Origin: Sediminimonas qiaohouensis DSM 21189
Lineage (GTDB): Bacteria; Pseudomonadota; Alphaproteobacteria; Rhodobacterales; Rhodobacteraceae
Direction of reading: 5' to 3'
DNA: 64,000 bases
NCBI RefSeq assembly: GCF_000423645.1
Contig: NZ_AUIJ01000007.1
Span: forward strand, 1 to 64,000
A program made the position numbers and the translations under genes. Below the pieces are notes generated by a model that was given only the letters and a program-made list of their open reading frames with translations, was not told the DNA's origin and did not search any database. Shown here piece after piece: positions 26,230-34,267 of this stretch; position 1 is the first letter of the stretch; each line of letters opens with the position of its first letter.

Positions 26230-26331
26230 CTAAGCAAATATCCAGCAAAATAAGGGCGAATATGGAGGTAGGTCAAAAAATGCTTAGAAGGTTGAAATGA
26301 TCCTCGGTCCTCCCTATACTTAGTCTAACGA
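26230..26331 (+). promoter_or_regulatory. ectA promoter with overlapping operator candidates
   Basis: A near-consensus sigma-70 promoter: TTGAAA (26292-26297), 17-base spacer, TATACT (26315-26320), 34 bases upstream of the ectA start. A palindromic TTAGTCTAA (26320-26328) overlaps the -10 and start point, and an inverted repeat CTAAGCA (26230-26236) / TGCTTAG (26281-26287) lies upstream. These share the CTAA/TTAG half-site and are the best candidates for EctR binding. The strip is AT-rich compared with the genes around it. Confidence 0.65.
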
Positions 26332-26353
26332 AACAATATGAGGGCCGCATCCT

Positions 26354-26887
26354 ATGCGCGACTTTGTTGGAAAACCGAACAGCGATACCATCACGCTTCG
26401 TCAGCCAGATGGCGCCGACGGCGCCGCTGTGTGGGAGCTGATCCGGGCCTGCAAGCCGCTGGATGAGAACTCCATGTACTGCAACCTGATCCAGTGCGAT
26501 CACTTTGCCGAAACCTGCGTGCTGGCCGAACTTGACGGGGAACCCGTCGGGTGGATCTCGGCCTATGTGCGCCCGGACGATTTCGAGACGCTTTTCGTCT
26601 GGCAGGTTGCCGTTTCCGAGGCCGCACGCGGCCGCGGGCTGGGCCAGCTCATGCTTGAGGACCTGCTGGAGCGGGACGCCTGCGACGAGGTGACCAGGCT
26701 GCAAACCACGATCACGCGTGACAACGACGCGTCCTGGGGCCTGTTCAAGAAGTTCGCCCGCGTCATGGGCGGCGCCCTCAGCCACGAAGCGCACTACACG
26801 CGCGAAGACCACTTTGACGGACACCACGCGACCGAGCACATGGTCACGATCCGTCTGCCCGCGGGCGAGGCCAAGCGCGCCGCCTGA
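26354..26887 (+). CDS. ectA: L-2,4-diaminobutyric acid acetyltransferase
   Basis: 177 residues, GNAT fold. Acetylates diaminobutyrate with acetyl-CoA, the second committed step of ectoine synthesis. Characteristic blocks: DGAAVWELIRACKPLDENSMYCNLIQCDHFAETC, FVWQVAVSEAARGRGLGQLML (acetyl-CoA loop about 90-100), TTITRDNDASWGLFKKFA and the C-terminal HATEHMVTIRLP. First gene of ectABC-ask, 34 bases downstream of a strong promoter. Confidence 0.95.
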   Translation: MRDFVGKPNSDTITLRQPDGADGAAVWELIRACKPLDENSMYCNLIQCDHFAETCVLAELDGEPVGWISAYVRPDDFETLFVWQVAVSEAARGRGLGQLMLEDLLERDACDEVTRLQTTITRDNDASWGLFKKFARVMGGALSHEAHYTREDHFDGHHATEHMVTIRLPAGEAKRAA

Positions 26888-26963
26888 TCCAGACGGATCG
26901 GGCCGCCGCGCGCGGTGCCTGCCGCTGCTCGCACACAAACTTTCCCAACCAAAAGGTAATACC

Positions 26964-28256
26964 ATGTCGACTGACACGTCAGCCGAAACCAATATCTTCA
27001 TGCGCCGCGAATCCGAGGCACGCAGCTACTGCCGCAGCTTCGATACGGTGTTTACGTCCGCGCAAGGCTCGGAAATGACCGATGCGCAAGGGACCAGCTA
27101 TATCGACTTCCTGGCGGGGTGCTCGTCGCTAAACTACGGGCACAACGACCCGGACATGAAGCAGGCGCTGGTCGATCATGTGATGGCCGATGGCATCGCC
27201 CATGGCCTGGACATGTACACCGACACCAAGGCACGGTTCCTGGAGACCTTCGAGAACCTGATCCTGCGTCCGCGCGGGATGGATCACAAGGTGATGATGA
27301 CCGGCCCCACCGGCACCAACGCCGTCGAGGCGGCGATGAAGCTGGCCCGCAAGGTGACGGGGCGCAAGAACATCATCGCGTTCACCAACGGCTTTCACGG
27401 CATGACGCTGGGCGCGCTTGCCGCGACCGGCAACGCCGGCAAGCGCGCCGGTGGCGGCGACGTGACCCTGTCGGATGTCACGCGCATGCCCTACGAGGGC
27501 GCGCTCGGCAAGGATGTCGATACCCTGGCGATGATCGAGGCGCTGCTGGACAACCCATCGAGCGGCATCGACGCGCCGGCGGCCTTCATCGTGGAGCCCG
27601 TGCAGGGCGAGGGCGGCCTGAACGCCGCGTCCAAGGAATGGATGCAAGGCATTGCGCGGATCGCCAAGAAGCACGGTGCGCTGCTTATCGCCGACGATAT
27701 CCAGGCGGGCTGCGGACGTACCGGAGGCTTCTTCAGCTTCGAAGAATTCGGCATTGAGCCGGACCTGATCCCGCTGGCCAAGAGCCTTTCGGGCATGGGC
27801 CTGCCGTTCGCGGCGCTGCTGCTGAAGCCGGAACTGGACATATGGAAGCCCGCCGAGCACAATGGCACCTTCCGGGGCAACACCCATGCCTTTGTGACAG
27901 CGCGTGTCGCGCTTGAGAAATTCTGGGCCGACGACGCATTCCAGAAAGATGTCGCGCGCAAGGCGGGCCTCCTGGAAAAGCGTCTGGGCGAGATCGCGGG
28001 CCACATTTCGGGCGCCAGCCTGAAGGGCCGCGGCATGATGCGCGGTATCGATGTCGGCTCGGGCGAGCTGGCCTCGGAGATCTGCGCCACCTGCTTTGAG
28101 CAGGGGCTTATAATCGAAACCTCGGGCGCGCATGACGAGGTGGTCAAGGTGCTGGCACCGCTGACGACGCCGGATGCGCTCCTGGAACGCGGGCTGGACA
28201 TCCTGGCGGCTGCTGTCGCCAAGGCCGTCGCGCCCAACAAGATAGCTGCGGAGTAA
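26964..28256 (+). CDS. ectB: Diaminobutyrate-2-oxoglutarate transaminase
   Basis: 430 residues, class III PLP aminotransferase. Converts aspartate semialdehyde to 2,4-diaminobutyrate with glutamate as donor, the first step of ectoine synthesis. The PLP lysine is about residue 273 in PLAKSLSGMGLPFA; DDIQAGCGRTG carries the pyridoxal-binding aspartate, and MMTGPTGTNAVEAAMKLARK the phosphate-binding part. The start at 26964 follows AAAAGGT and gives the normal EctB N-terminus (SAETNIFMRRESEARSYCR). Confidence 0.96.
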   Translation: MSTDTSAETNIFMRRESEARSYCRSFDTVFTSAQGSEMTDAQGTSYIDFLAGCSSLNYGHNDPDMKQALVDHVMADGIAHGLDMYTDTKARFLETFENLILRPRGMDHKVMMTGPTGTNAVEAAMKLARKVTGRKNIIAFTNGFHGMTLGALAATGNAGKRAGGGDVTLSDVTRMPYEGALGKDVDTLAMIEALLDNPSSGIDAPAAFIVEPVQGEGGLNAASKEWMQGIARIAKKHGALLIADDIQAGCGRTGGFFSFEEFGIEPDLIPLAKSLSGMGLPFAALLLKPELDIWKPAEHNGTFRGNTHAFVTARVALEKFWADDAFQKDVARKAGLLEKRLGEIAGHISGASLKGRGMMRGIDVGSGELASEICATCFEQGLIIETSGAHDEVVKVLAPLTTPDALLERGLDILAAAVAKAVAPNKIAAE

Positions 28257-28263
28257 CACAGAC

Positions 28264-28656
28264 ATGATCGTGCGCGACTTCAACGACCTGACCAACACCG
28301 ACCGCACCGTCTCGGATGCGCAATGGACATCCGTGCGGATGCTGTTGGCCGATGACGGTATGGGGTTCTCGTTCCATATCACCTTTCTCGAGGCCGGTTC
28401 GGAACACACGTTCCACTACAAGAACCACTTCGAGAGCGTCTACTGCATGCAAGGCAAGGGATCGATCACCGATCTGGCCACCGGCGAGACCTACGAGATC
28501 AAGCCGGGCGTGATGTACGCGCTGAATGAACATGACAAGCACACGCTGCGCGCCGACGAGGAACTCGTCATGGCCTGCTGCTTCAACCCGCCCGTGACGG
28601 GCAAGGAAGTGCACCAGGCCGATGGCTCTTATGCCGCCGCGGCGGAAGATGCGTGA
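28264..28656 (+). CDS. ectC: Ectoine synthase
   Basis: 130 residues, cupin fold, metal-dependent cyclisation of N-acetyl-diaminobutyrate to ectoine. Recognised by MIVRDFNDL at the start, GMGFSFHITFLEAGSEHTFHYKNH, ESVYCMQGKGSITD and the C-terminal YALNEHDKHTLRA. It starts eight bases after ectB and its stop overlaps the probable GTG start of the aspartokinase (GTGA). Confidence 0.97.
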   Translation: MIVRDFNDLTNTDRTVSDAQWTSVRMLLADDGMGFSFHITFLEAGSEHTFHYKNHFESVYCMQGKGSITDLATGETYEIKPGVMYALNEHDKHTLRADEELVMACCFNPPVTGKEVHQADGSYAAAAEDA

Positions 28657-30152
28657 GACAAAGGAGCGCCGGAGGCTGCAACGCCCCGGCGAGTGATCAG
28701 TTGAATTATACCAACCACACAGTCGAAAAGATCGGCGGCACCTCGATGAGCCGCGTGAACGAGCTTGTCGATACGCTTTTCGTGGGCAACCGCGAGCCGT
28801 CCGAGATCTACAACCGGATCTTCGTGGTGTCGGCTTTTGGTGGCATCACCAACCTGCTGCTGGAGCACAAGAAAACCGGCAAGCCGGGGGTTTACGCGCT
28901 GTTCACCAGCGCCGATGACGATCACGGCTGGATGGATGCGCTGAACCGGGTCGCGCAAGCGATGACCGAGGCGCATAACCAGGTGCTGGACAGCAACGCC
29001 GATCAGCGCGAAGCCGATGATTTCATCCGCGAGCGGATAGAGGGCGCGCGCTCGTGCCTGATCGATTTGCAGCGGCTGTGTTCCTACGGCCATTTCCGCC
29101 TGAGCCAGCACATGGAGATCATCCGCGAGCTGCTATCGGGCCTGGGCGAGGCGCATTCGGCCTTCGTGACCACGCTGCTGCTGCGGCGCGCAGGCGTCGA
29201 GGCGCGGTTCATCGACCTGTCCGGCTGGCGCGACGAGCGCGAGATGGACCTGGACGCGCGTATCCGCGACGGCTTCGACGGCGCGGACCCGGCCGACGAG
29301 ATCCTGATCACCACCGGCTACGCACAGTGCCGCGAGGGGCTGATGCAGGAATTCGACCGCGGCTATTCCGAGGTGACGTTCAGCCGGATCGCGGCGCTCA
29401 CCGGCGCGCGCGAGGCGATCATCCACAAGGAATTCCACCTGTCCTCGGCCGACCCGAAACAGGTGGGCGAGGGCGCCGTGCGCAAGCTGGGCCACACCAA
29501 CTACGACGTGGCCGATCAACTGTCGAACATGGGGATGGAGGCGATCCACCCCCGCGCCGCCAAGACCCTGCGCCAGGCCAGCGTGCCGCTGCGCGTGACC
29601 AACGCGTTCGAGCCGCACGACCCCGGCACCCTGATCGACGAGAACCCGGCGGACACCCCCGCGGCCGAAATCGTGACCGGCCTGGACGTGCACGCGCTGG
29701 AACTGTTCGAACAGGACATGGTCGGCGTCAAGGGCTATGACGCGCGCATCCTTGACGTGCTGACACGGCACAACGTGCGCATCGTGTCCAAGACCTCGAA
29801 CGCCAACACGATCACCCATTTCGTCGAGGCGCCGCTCAAGATCATGCGCCGGGTCGAGCGCGACCTGCACGCGGCCTACCCCTCGGCGGACGTGACCGTG
29901 CGCGCGCTATCGCTCGCCTCGGTCATCGGACGCGACCTCAAGGGGCTGCACGTCCTTAGCCGCGGCATGACCGCGCTAGAGGAAAACGGCATCGAGGCGC
30001 TGTCGGCACAACAAACGCCGCGTATGGTGGACGTGCAGTTCGTGGTGCAACGCGACGACCTCGATGAGGCGATCCGCACCCTGCACGGGCTGTTCTTCGC
30101 CGATGAAAACAGCGATGCACCAGTCAGCGAGACACCGCGGCAGGCCGCTTGA
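28653..30152 (+). CDS. ask: Ectoine-type aspartate kinase (Ask_ect)
   Basis: 499 residues. Phosphorylates aspartate to supply aspartate semialdehyde for ectoine. The nucleotide-binding motif is VEKIGGTSMSR instead of the usual KFGGTS, a feature of the ectoine-linked clade. HKEFHLSSADPKQVGEG follows, and two ACT domains occupy the C-terminal third. This clade is thought to escape feedback inhibition by lysine/threonine. Start: GTG at 28653 overlaps the ectC stop; an in-frame TTG at 28701 (NYTNHTVEK) is a close alternative, and the first ATG (28746) would remove the motif and can be excluded. Confidence 0.92.
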   Translation: MRQRSAGGCNAPASDQLNYTNHTVEKIGGTSMSRVNELVDTLFVGNREPSEIYNRIFVVSAFGGITNLLLEHKKTGKPGVYALFTSADDDHGWMDALNRVAQAMTEAHNQVLDSNADQREADDFIRERIEGARSCLIDLQRLCSYGHFRLSQHMEIIRELLSGLGEAHSAFVTTLLLRRAGVEARFIDLSGWRDEREMDLDARIRDGFDGADPADEILITTGYAQCREGLMQEFDRGYSEVTFSRIAALTGAREAIIHKEFHLSSADPKQVGEGAVRKLGHTNYDVADQLSNMGMEAIHPRAAKTLRQASVPLRVTNAFEPHDPGTLIDENPADTPAAEIVTGLDVHALELFEQDMVGVKGYDARILDVLTRHNVRIVSKTSNANTITHFVEAPLKIMRRVERDLHAAYPSADVTVRALSLASVIGRDLKGLHVLSRGMTALEENGIEALSAQQTPRMVDVQFVVQRDDLDEAIRTLHGLFFADENSDAPVSETPRQAA

Positions 30153-30169
30153 GCCGGCCCTGCGCAGGG

Positions 30170-30202
30170 CTTCATCTTGCCCCAAATACTCCCGCCGGAG
30201 GC
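30170..30202 (-). repeat. Rhodobacteral intergenic repeat, copy 4
   Basis: CTTCATCTTGCCCCAAATACTCC followed by CGCCGGAGGC, reverse of the copies at 3205-3250 and 7805-7858. It lies in the 116-base gap between the convergent aspartokinase and LysR genes, where it could serve as a terminator or mRNA end. Confidence 0.65.
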
Positions 30203-30268
30203 ACCCGAGACACCCGCCACCGGCGGGTGTCGAGACATCATGCGCGCGCGCAAGCGCGCTCCGCTGTC

Positions 30269-31228
30269 TTAGCGGTAGGTGCGGGCACTGATCGGGGTTG
30301 CTTCGACCTCGGCCAGGATCCGCGTCAGGAACCTGTCCTCGGCCCGGCTGAAGCGCGTCGCGGGGTTCCACACGATCTGCACGTCGATTTCCGGCAGTTT
30401 CTCGTGCGGCGGCAGTTGCCACAGCAGCCCGTCGCGCACGTCGCGTTTGACGGCATGCACCGGCAGCGGCCCCACGCCCAGCCCCGCGATGATCATGCGG
30501 CGGACCTCCTCAAGGTGGCTTGAGGTGCCGATGATGGTATCTCCCAGCCCCGCCTCGGCGCGCATCAGCGTCACGGGTTTGAGCACATCCTGCAGGCGGT
30601 CCGTCTCGAAACTGACCGAGGGCTGCCCGTCGAGATCGTGAATGCTCAGGTCCGCGCGCCCGAACAGCGGATGACCGGGCCCGCAGAAGAGGCCAAAGAA
30701 CTCCCGATAAAGGCAGCGATATTCAAGGCGCGGGTTGCGGTGGCGCACAAGGCAGATGGCCAGCGACGCGCTTTTGTCGGCGACGCGGCCGATGGCGTCG
30801 GCGCTCGATAGCACGTCGATGGTCAGGTTGGCCTTGGGGTGGGCGGTGTGGAACTCTGTCAGGACCTGGTCGAACAGGGGGCACACGACGTGGCTGGCGA
30901 CCGCGATCTTGACGTGGCCGGTGACCTCGTCGGTGATGTCGCGGATCAGCGTCGACAGCCGCAGGATCGAGCCCTGGATATCCACCGCCTCGCGCTGCAA
31001 GAGCCGCCCCGCATCGGTCAGGCGAAAGGTGCCGGGGGTGCGATCGATCAGCTTCTTGCCGATCCTGTCCTCCAGCCGCTTGAGCGCGGTTGAAACGGTG
31101 GGCTGCTTGAGGCGCAGTTTATGCGCCGCGTCGGTGACCGATCGGGATTCGGACAGAACAATGAACGTTCGCAGCAGGTTCCAGTCAAGCTCGCGCACGA
31201 GGCGTTCGGGGGGCAGGGGTGCGGTCAT
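30269..31228 (-). CDS. LysR-family transcriptional regulator
   Basis: 319 residues. Helix-turn-helix WNLLRTFIVLSESRSVTDAAHKLRLKQPTVSTALKRLEDRIGKKLI, then a PBP2-like effector domain (about 110-300). Divergent from a polyamine-type ABC operon, the classic arrangement for a LysR controlling the genes it faces. A small palindrome with T-N11-A geometry covers its own start codon. The effector is unknown; probably the transported compound or a breakdown product. Confidence 0.88.
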   Translation of the reverse strand: MTAPLPPERLVRELDWNLLRTFIVLSESRSVTDAAHKLRLKQPTVSTALKRLEDRIGKKLIDRTPGTFRLTDAGRLLQREAVDIQGSILRLSTLIRDITDEVTGHVKIAVASHVVCPLFDQVLTEFHTAHPKANLTIDVLSSADAIGRVADKSASLAICLVRHRNPRLEYRCLYREFFGLFCGPGHPLFGRADLSIHDLDGQPSVSFETDRLQDVLKPVTLMRAEAGLGDTIIGTSSHLEEVRRMIIAGLGVGPLPVHAVKRDVRDGLLWQLPPHEKLPEIDVQIVWNPATRFSRAEDRFLTRILAEVEATPISARTYR

Positions 31229-31241
31229 AGTTCCAAACTAT
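31227..31241. promoter_or_regulatory. LysR-type palindrome
   Basis: ATAGTT-CCA-AACTAT is a perfect 6-bp inverted repeat with T-N11-A geometry, in an AT-rich strip between the divergent lysR and ABC genes. It overlaps the lysR start codon (31226-31228), so binding would also repress lysR itself. Confidence 0.5.
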
Positions 31242-31338
31242 ATTTACAATTCTTATTATCTATTTGATCTATGACGGGGTGCCGGGTCAACCTCAATCAA
31301 AAGACGTAAAGAAACCAAAGAGAAAACGGGGAGACCAG

Positions 31339-32205
31339 ATGTCGGTCGAAGCACGCGAGGCGCGGCAGCCGTGGATATTGCTGTCACCGGCGCTGACTGC
31401 GGTATTTCTTCTGCTTTTCGTGCCGTTGCTGTTCATTGTCGTCTATTCGTTCTGGCTGCGCACGGCGACGGGTGCGGATCAGGTCGGCTTTTTCCTGGAC
31501 AACTGGCGCGAGGCGCTGAGCGATGCGTTTTACCGCGACATCCTTCTGTTCACGCTAAAGATCGCGACGATCACGACGCTGGTTTGCGCCCTGATGGGGT
31601 ATCCGGCGGCCTATGTCATCGCGCGCTCCAAGGGCAACAAGGCGCTGTTGCTGCTGCTGCTGATGCTGCCGTTCTGGATCAGCTACATCATCCGCACGAT
31701 GAGCTGGATCAACATCCTGGGTGTGTCCGGCGCGCTGAACACCGCGCTGCTGTATGTCGGGGTGATCGATGAGCCGATCCAGATGCTGTATAACCAGACG
31801 ACCGTGATCCTGGGCCTGGTGCATTTCCTGCTGCCGTTCATGATCCTCAACGTCTTTGTCAGCCTCGAAGGTATCGACACCAACCTTGAGGATGCGGCCA
31901 ATTCGCTGGGCGCGACGCGCTGGCAGGCGTTCTTGCAAGTGACGCTGCCGCTGTCGCTGCCGGGCTTGGCGGCGGGCGGTTTGCTGTGCTTCGTGCTGGG
32001 GGCGGGGACGTATATCACGCCGCTGGTTCTGGGCGGTCCGAGCGACGCGATGTTCGCCAACCTGGTGTTCGAGGCGATCATTACGCAGCTCAACTGGCCG
32101 CTGGGATCGGCGCTGTCGCTGATGCTGCTGGCGGTGCTGGGGGCGCTGGTGATGGTCTACAACCGCTACCTTGGAATGGCACAACTGATGAAGGGACTGG
32201 GCTGA
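31339..32205 (+). CDS. ABC permease, polyamine type (PotB-like)
   Basis: 288 residues, six hydrophobic segments. The EAA loop is LEDAANSLGATRWQAFLQVTLPLSLPGL. The start at 31339 was chosen because it follows GGGGAGA and gives MSVEAREARQPW; a longer frame would begin within the LysR promoter strip. First gene of a permease-permease-binding protein-ATPase operon for a cationic or small organic solute. Confidence 0.88.
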   Translation: MSVEAREARQPWILLSPALTAVFLLLFVPLLFIVVYSFWLRTATGADQVGFFLDNWREALSDAFYRDILLFTLKIATITTLVCALMGYPAAYVIARSKGNKALLLLLLMLPFWISYIIRTMSWINILGVSGALNTALLYVGVIDEPIQMLYNQTTVILGLVHFLLPFMILNVFVSLEGIDTNLEDAANSLGATRWQAFLQVTLPLSLPGLAAGGLLCFVLGAGTYITPLVLGGPSDAMFANLVFEAIITQLNWPLGSALSLMLLAVLGALVMVYNRYLGMAQLMKGLG

Positions 32206-32206
32206 T

Positions 32207-33004
32207 ATGGGGGGCACCATGGGATGGCATCTTCTGCGCGGCTGGACGGTTCTGGTGTACCTGTTCATGTTCCTGCCGGTCGCGGTGGTGGTGTTGCTAA
32301 GCTTCAACGCGTCGCAATTCGGAAGCTTCCCGATGACCGGATTTTCGTTCCGGTGGTTCGTGGAACTGGCCAATAACGACGCGATCCTGCGCGCCTTTCA
32401 GACGTCTTTCGTGCTGGGGCTGATGACGGCGGCGATCTCGACCACGCTGGGCGTTCTGGCCAGTCTTGCGCTGGTGCGCTACCGGGTACCGGGGAGCAAC
32501 TATATCTCGACGCTGCTGATCGCGCCGATCCTTGTGCCCGAGGTGGTGCTGGCGGTGGCGCTGTTGCTGTTCCTGAACTTCCTCGGGATCAACAAGAGCT
32601 TTACGCTGCTGCTGTTCGGGCACGTGATCTTTACCCTGCCATTCGTGATCCTGGTGGTGCAGGCACGCCTGGTCAGCATCAAGCGCGATATCGAGGAAGC
32701 CGCGATGAGCCTGGGCGCCAGCCCGCGCCAGACGTTTTTCCAGATCACGCTGCCGCTGATGCTGCCGGCGGTTCTGGCGGGCGCGCTTTTCGCCTTTACC
32801 ATCAGTTTCGACGATATCACCGGCACGCTGTTTTGGAAGCCCGGCGGGGTGGAGACCGTGCCGACGCAGATTTTTGCTATGCTGCGAAATTCGATCAGCC
32901 CCGAGATCAACGCCCTTGGAACGGTGATGATCCTGCTGACCGTGGGCCTGCCCCTGCTGGGGATGGGCATTGCACGGACCCTTTCCCAAAAGCGCGGCGG
33001 ATAG
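32207..33004 (+). CDS. ABC permease, polyamine type (PotC-like)
   Basis: 265 residues with six hydrophobic segments and the EAA loop IEEAAMSLGASPRQTFFQITLPLMLPAVLAG. It forms the heterodimeric channel with the preceding permease. The gene starts one base after the previous stop. An internal ATG four codons in (32219) is an equal alternative start. Confidence 0.88.
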   Translation: MGGTMGWHLLRGWTVLVYLFMFLPVAVVVLLSFNASQFGSFPMTGFSFRWFVELANNDAILRAFQTSFVLGLMTAAISTTLGVLASLALVRYRVPGSNYISTLLIAPILVPEVVLAVALLLFLNFLGINKSFTLLLFGHVIFTLPFVILVVQARLVSIKRDIEEAAMSLGASPRQTFFQITLPLMLPAVLAGALFAFTISFDDITGTLFWKPGGVETVPTQIFAMLRNSISPEINALGTVMILLTVGLPLLGMGIARTLSQKRGG

Positions 33005-33046
33005 AACCGCGCATCTTTTCACAAGTAGTCTGACAAGGAGATCAAG

Positions 33047-34201
33047 ATGACCAGGAAAATGGACAACACAACCAGATACGAGCGCCTGCGCGAGCGTTAC
33101 ATGAACGGCGATCTGGAGCGGCGCAGCTTCCTTGGCCTGATCGGGGCTGCGGGGCTGGCATACGGCGTGCAGACGCCCTTTGCCAAGTTCGCCAACGCGC
33201 AGACCGTCAGCCAGGTCCGGTTCGACGGGTGGGGCGGCGTCGTCAGCGAGGCCCTGCGCGAGAACGCGTTTCAGCCGTTCGAGAAGGAGACCGGCATCGA
33301 AGTGGTCGATGGCACCTTTGGCGGCGGCGACGAGTATATCAGCCGCGTGAAGGCCAGCCAGCCGGGCGAGTACAACATCGCGCACCTGTCGGGCGTGTTC
33401 GATTACGCGCGGTATCACAACCTCGGGCTCAGCACGACGCTGAACGAGGACAACATCCCGAACCTGAAATACGTCATTCCCAAGCTGGTGGACGTGTTCC
33501 GCAATGTCACCGACGGCAAGCTGAGCTGCGTACCGTATGACTATGGCACCACCGGGATCGCCTATAACCGCAAGCACATCTCGGACGAGGAGGCGAAGGA
33601 AAAGGGCGCCAAGCTGTTGATTGACGAGGCCTACAAGGACAAGATCGCCGGCTGGTCCGATTGGCGCACTCGGATGTGGTACGCGGCCCTGCAGACCGGG
33701 CAGATGCCAAACAACATCGAGGACGAAGAGGCCGCGTGGGACGCGGTGCGCAAGCATCGCGACCTGAGCCTGAAGTATTGGGGTTCGGGTGCCGAGCTGA
33801 TGAGCCTTCTGGCGGAAGAAGAGATCTATGCCACCGAAGGCTGGTCCGGCCGCATCTACGCACTGCAGGAGCAGGGCCACGATATCGGCTACATGGACCC
33901 GCCGAACGGCTTTGGCTGGCAGGAATGCATGTTCGTTCTCAAGGGCAGCCCGATGGAGGCCAGCGAGGAGTTGCTGAACTTCATGCTGGCGCCCGAGACG
34001 GCCATCGCGGTGGCCGAGGGGCAGAACTATCCGCCGGCGCTTGACCCGACCAAGGTCGATCTGGGCGACAAGATCCCGACGCTGCCGGCGTTTGATCCGA
34101 CCGGTAAGCTGGACGGTCTGACCTTTGCCGACCCGGACTACTGGAACGGCCACGAGCAGGACTGGTCGAAGGAATTCGGCCGCGTGCAAAAGGGCTACTG
34201 A
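33047..34201 (+). CDS. Extracellular solute-binding protein, PotD/PotF-like
   Basis: 384 residues. The N-terminal ERRSFLGLIGAAGLAYG is a Tat-type signal (ERRSFLG). The mature domain has the family features FEKETGIEVVDGTFGGGDEYISRV and YDYGTTGIAYNRK. Periplasmic receptor for the ABC importer; polyamines, or related amines or amino acids, are candidates. A GC-rich hairpin follows the gene, so it may be made in excess of the ATPase, as is common for binding proteins. Confidence 0.87.
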   Translation: MTRKMDNTTRYERLRERYMNGDLERRSFLGLIGAAGLAYGVQTPFAKFANAQTVSQVRFDGWGGVVSEALRENAFQPFEKETGIEVVDGTFGGGDEYISRVKASQPGEYNIAHLSGVFDYARYHNLGLSTTLNEDNIPNLKYVIPKLVDVFRNVTDGKLSCVPYDYGTTGIAYNRKHISDEEAKEKGAKLLIDEAYKDKIAGWSDWRTRMWYAALQTGQMPNNIEDEEAAWDAVRKHRDLSLKYWGSGAELMSLLAEEEIYATEGWSGRIYALQEQGHDIGYMDPPNGFGWQECMFVLKGSPMEASEELLNFMLAPETAIAVAEGQNYPPALDPTKVDLGDKIPTLPAFDPTGKLDGLTFADPDYWNGHEQDWSKEFGRVQKGY

Positions 34202-34212
34202 ACCTGAACCCT

Positions 34213-34239
34213 CCCCGTGCCGCCGTCGGCGGCGCGGGG
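34213..34239 (+). terminator. Intra-operon hairpin after the binding-protein gene
   Basis: CCCCGTGCCGCC (34213-34224) pairs with GGCGGCGCGGGG (34228-34239) around a GTC loop, without a strong T run. It probably acts as an attenuator or RNA-stabilising hairpin between the solute-binding protein and the ATPase gene. Confidence 0.6.
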
Positions 34240-34267
34240 ATTATCCGATCGCAAGGGGGATCGTCAC

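Noticed and set aside
26055-26276. Minus-strand 73-codon frame upstream of ectR
   Set aside because: No ribosome-binding site or family resemblance; overlaps the ectR start and the ectA control region.
34217-34267. Upstream GTG start for the PotA-like gene
   Set aside because: It lies inside the hairpin at 34213-34239 and adds a leader not typical of the family; TTG at 34268 has a ribosome-binding site.
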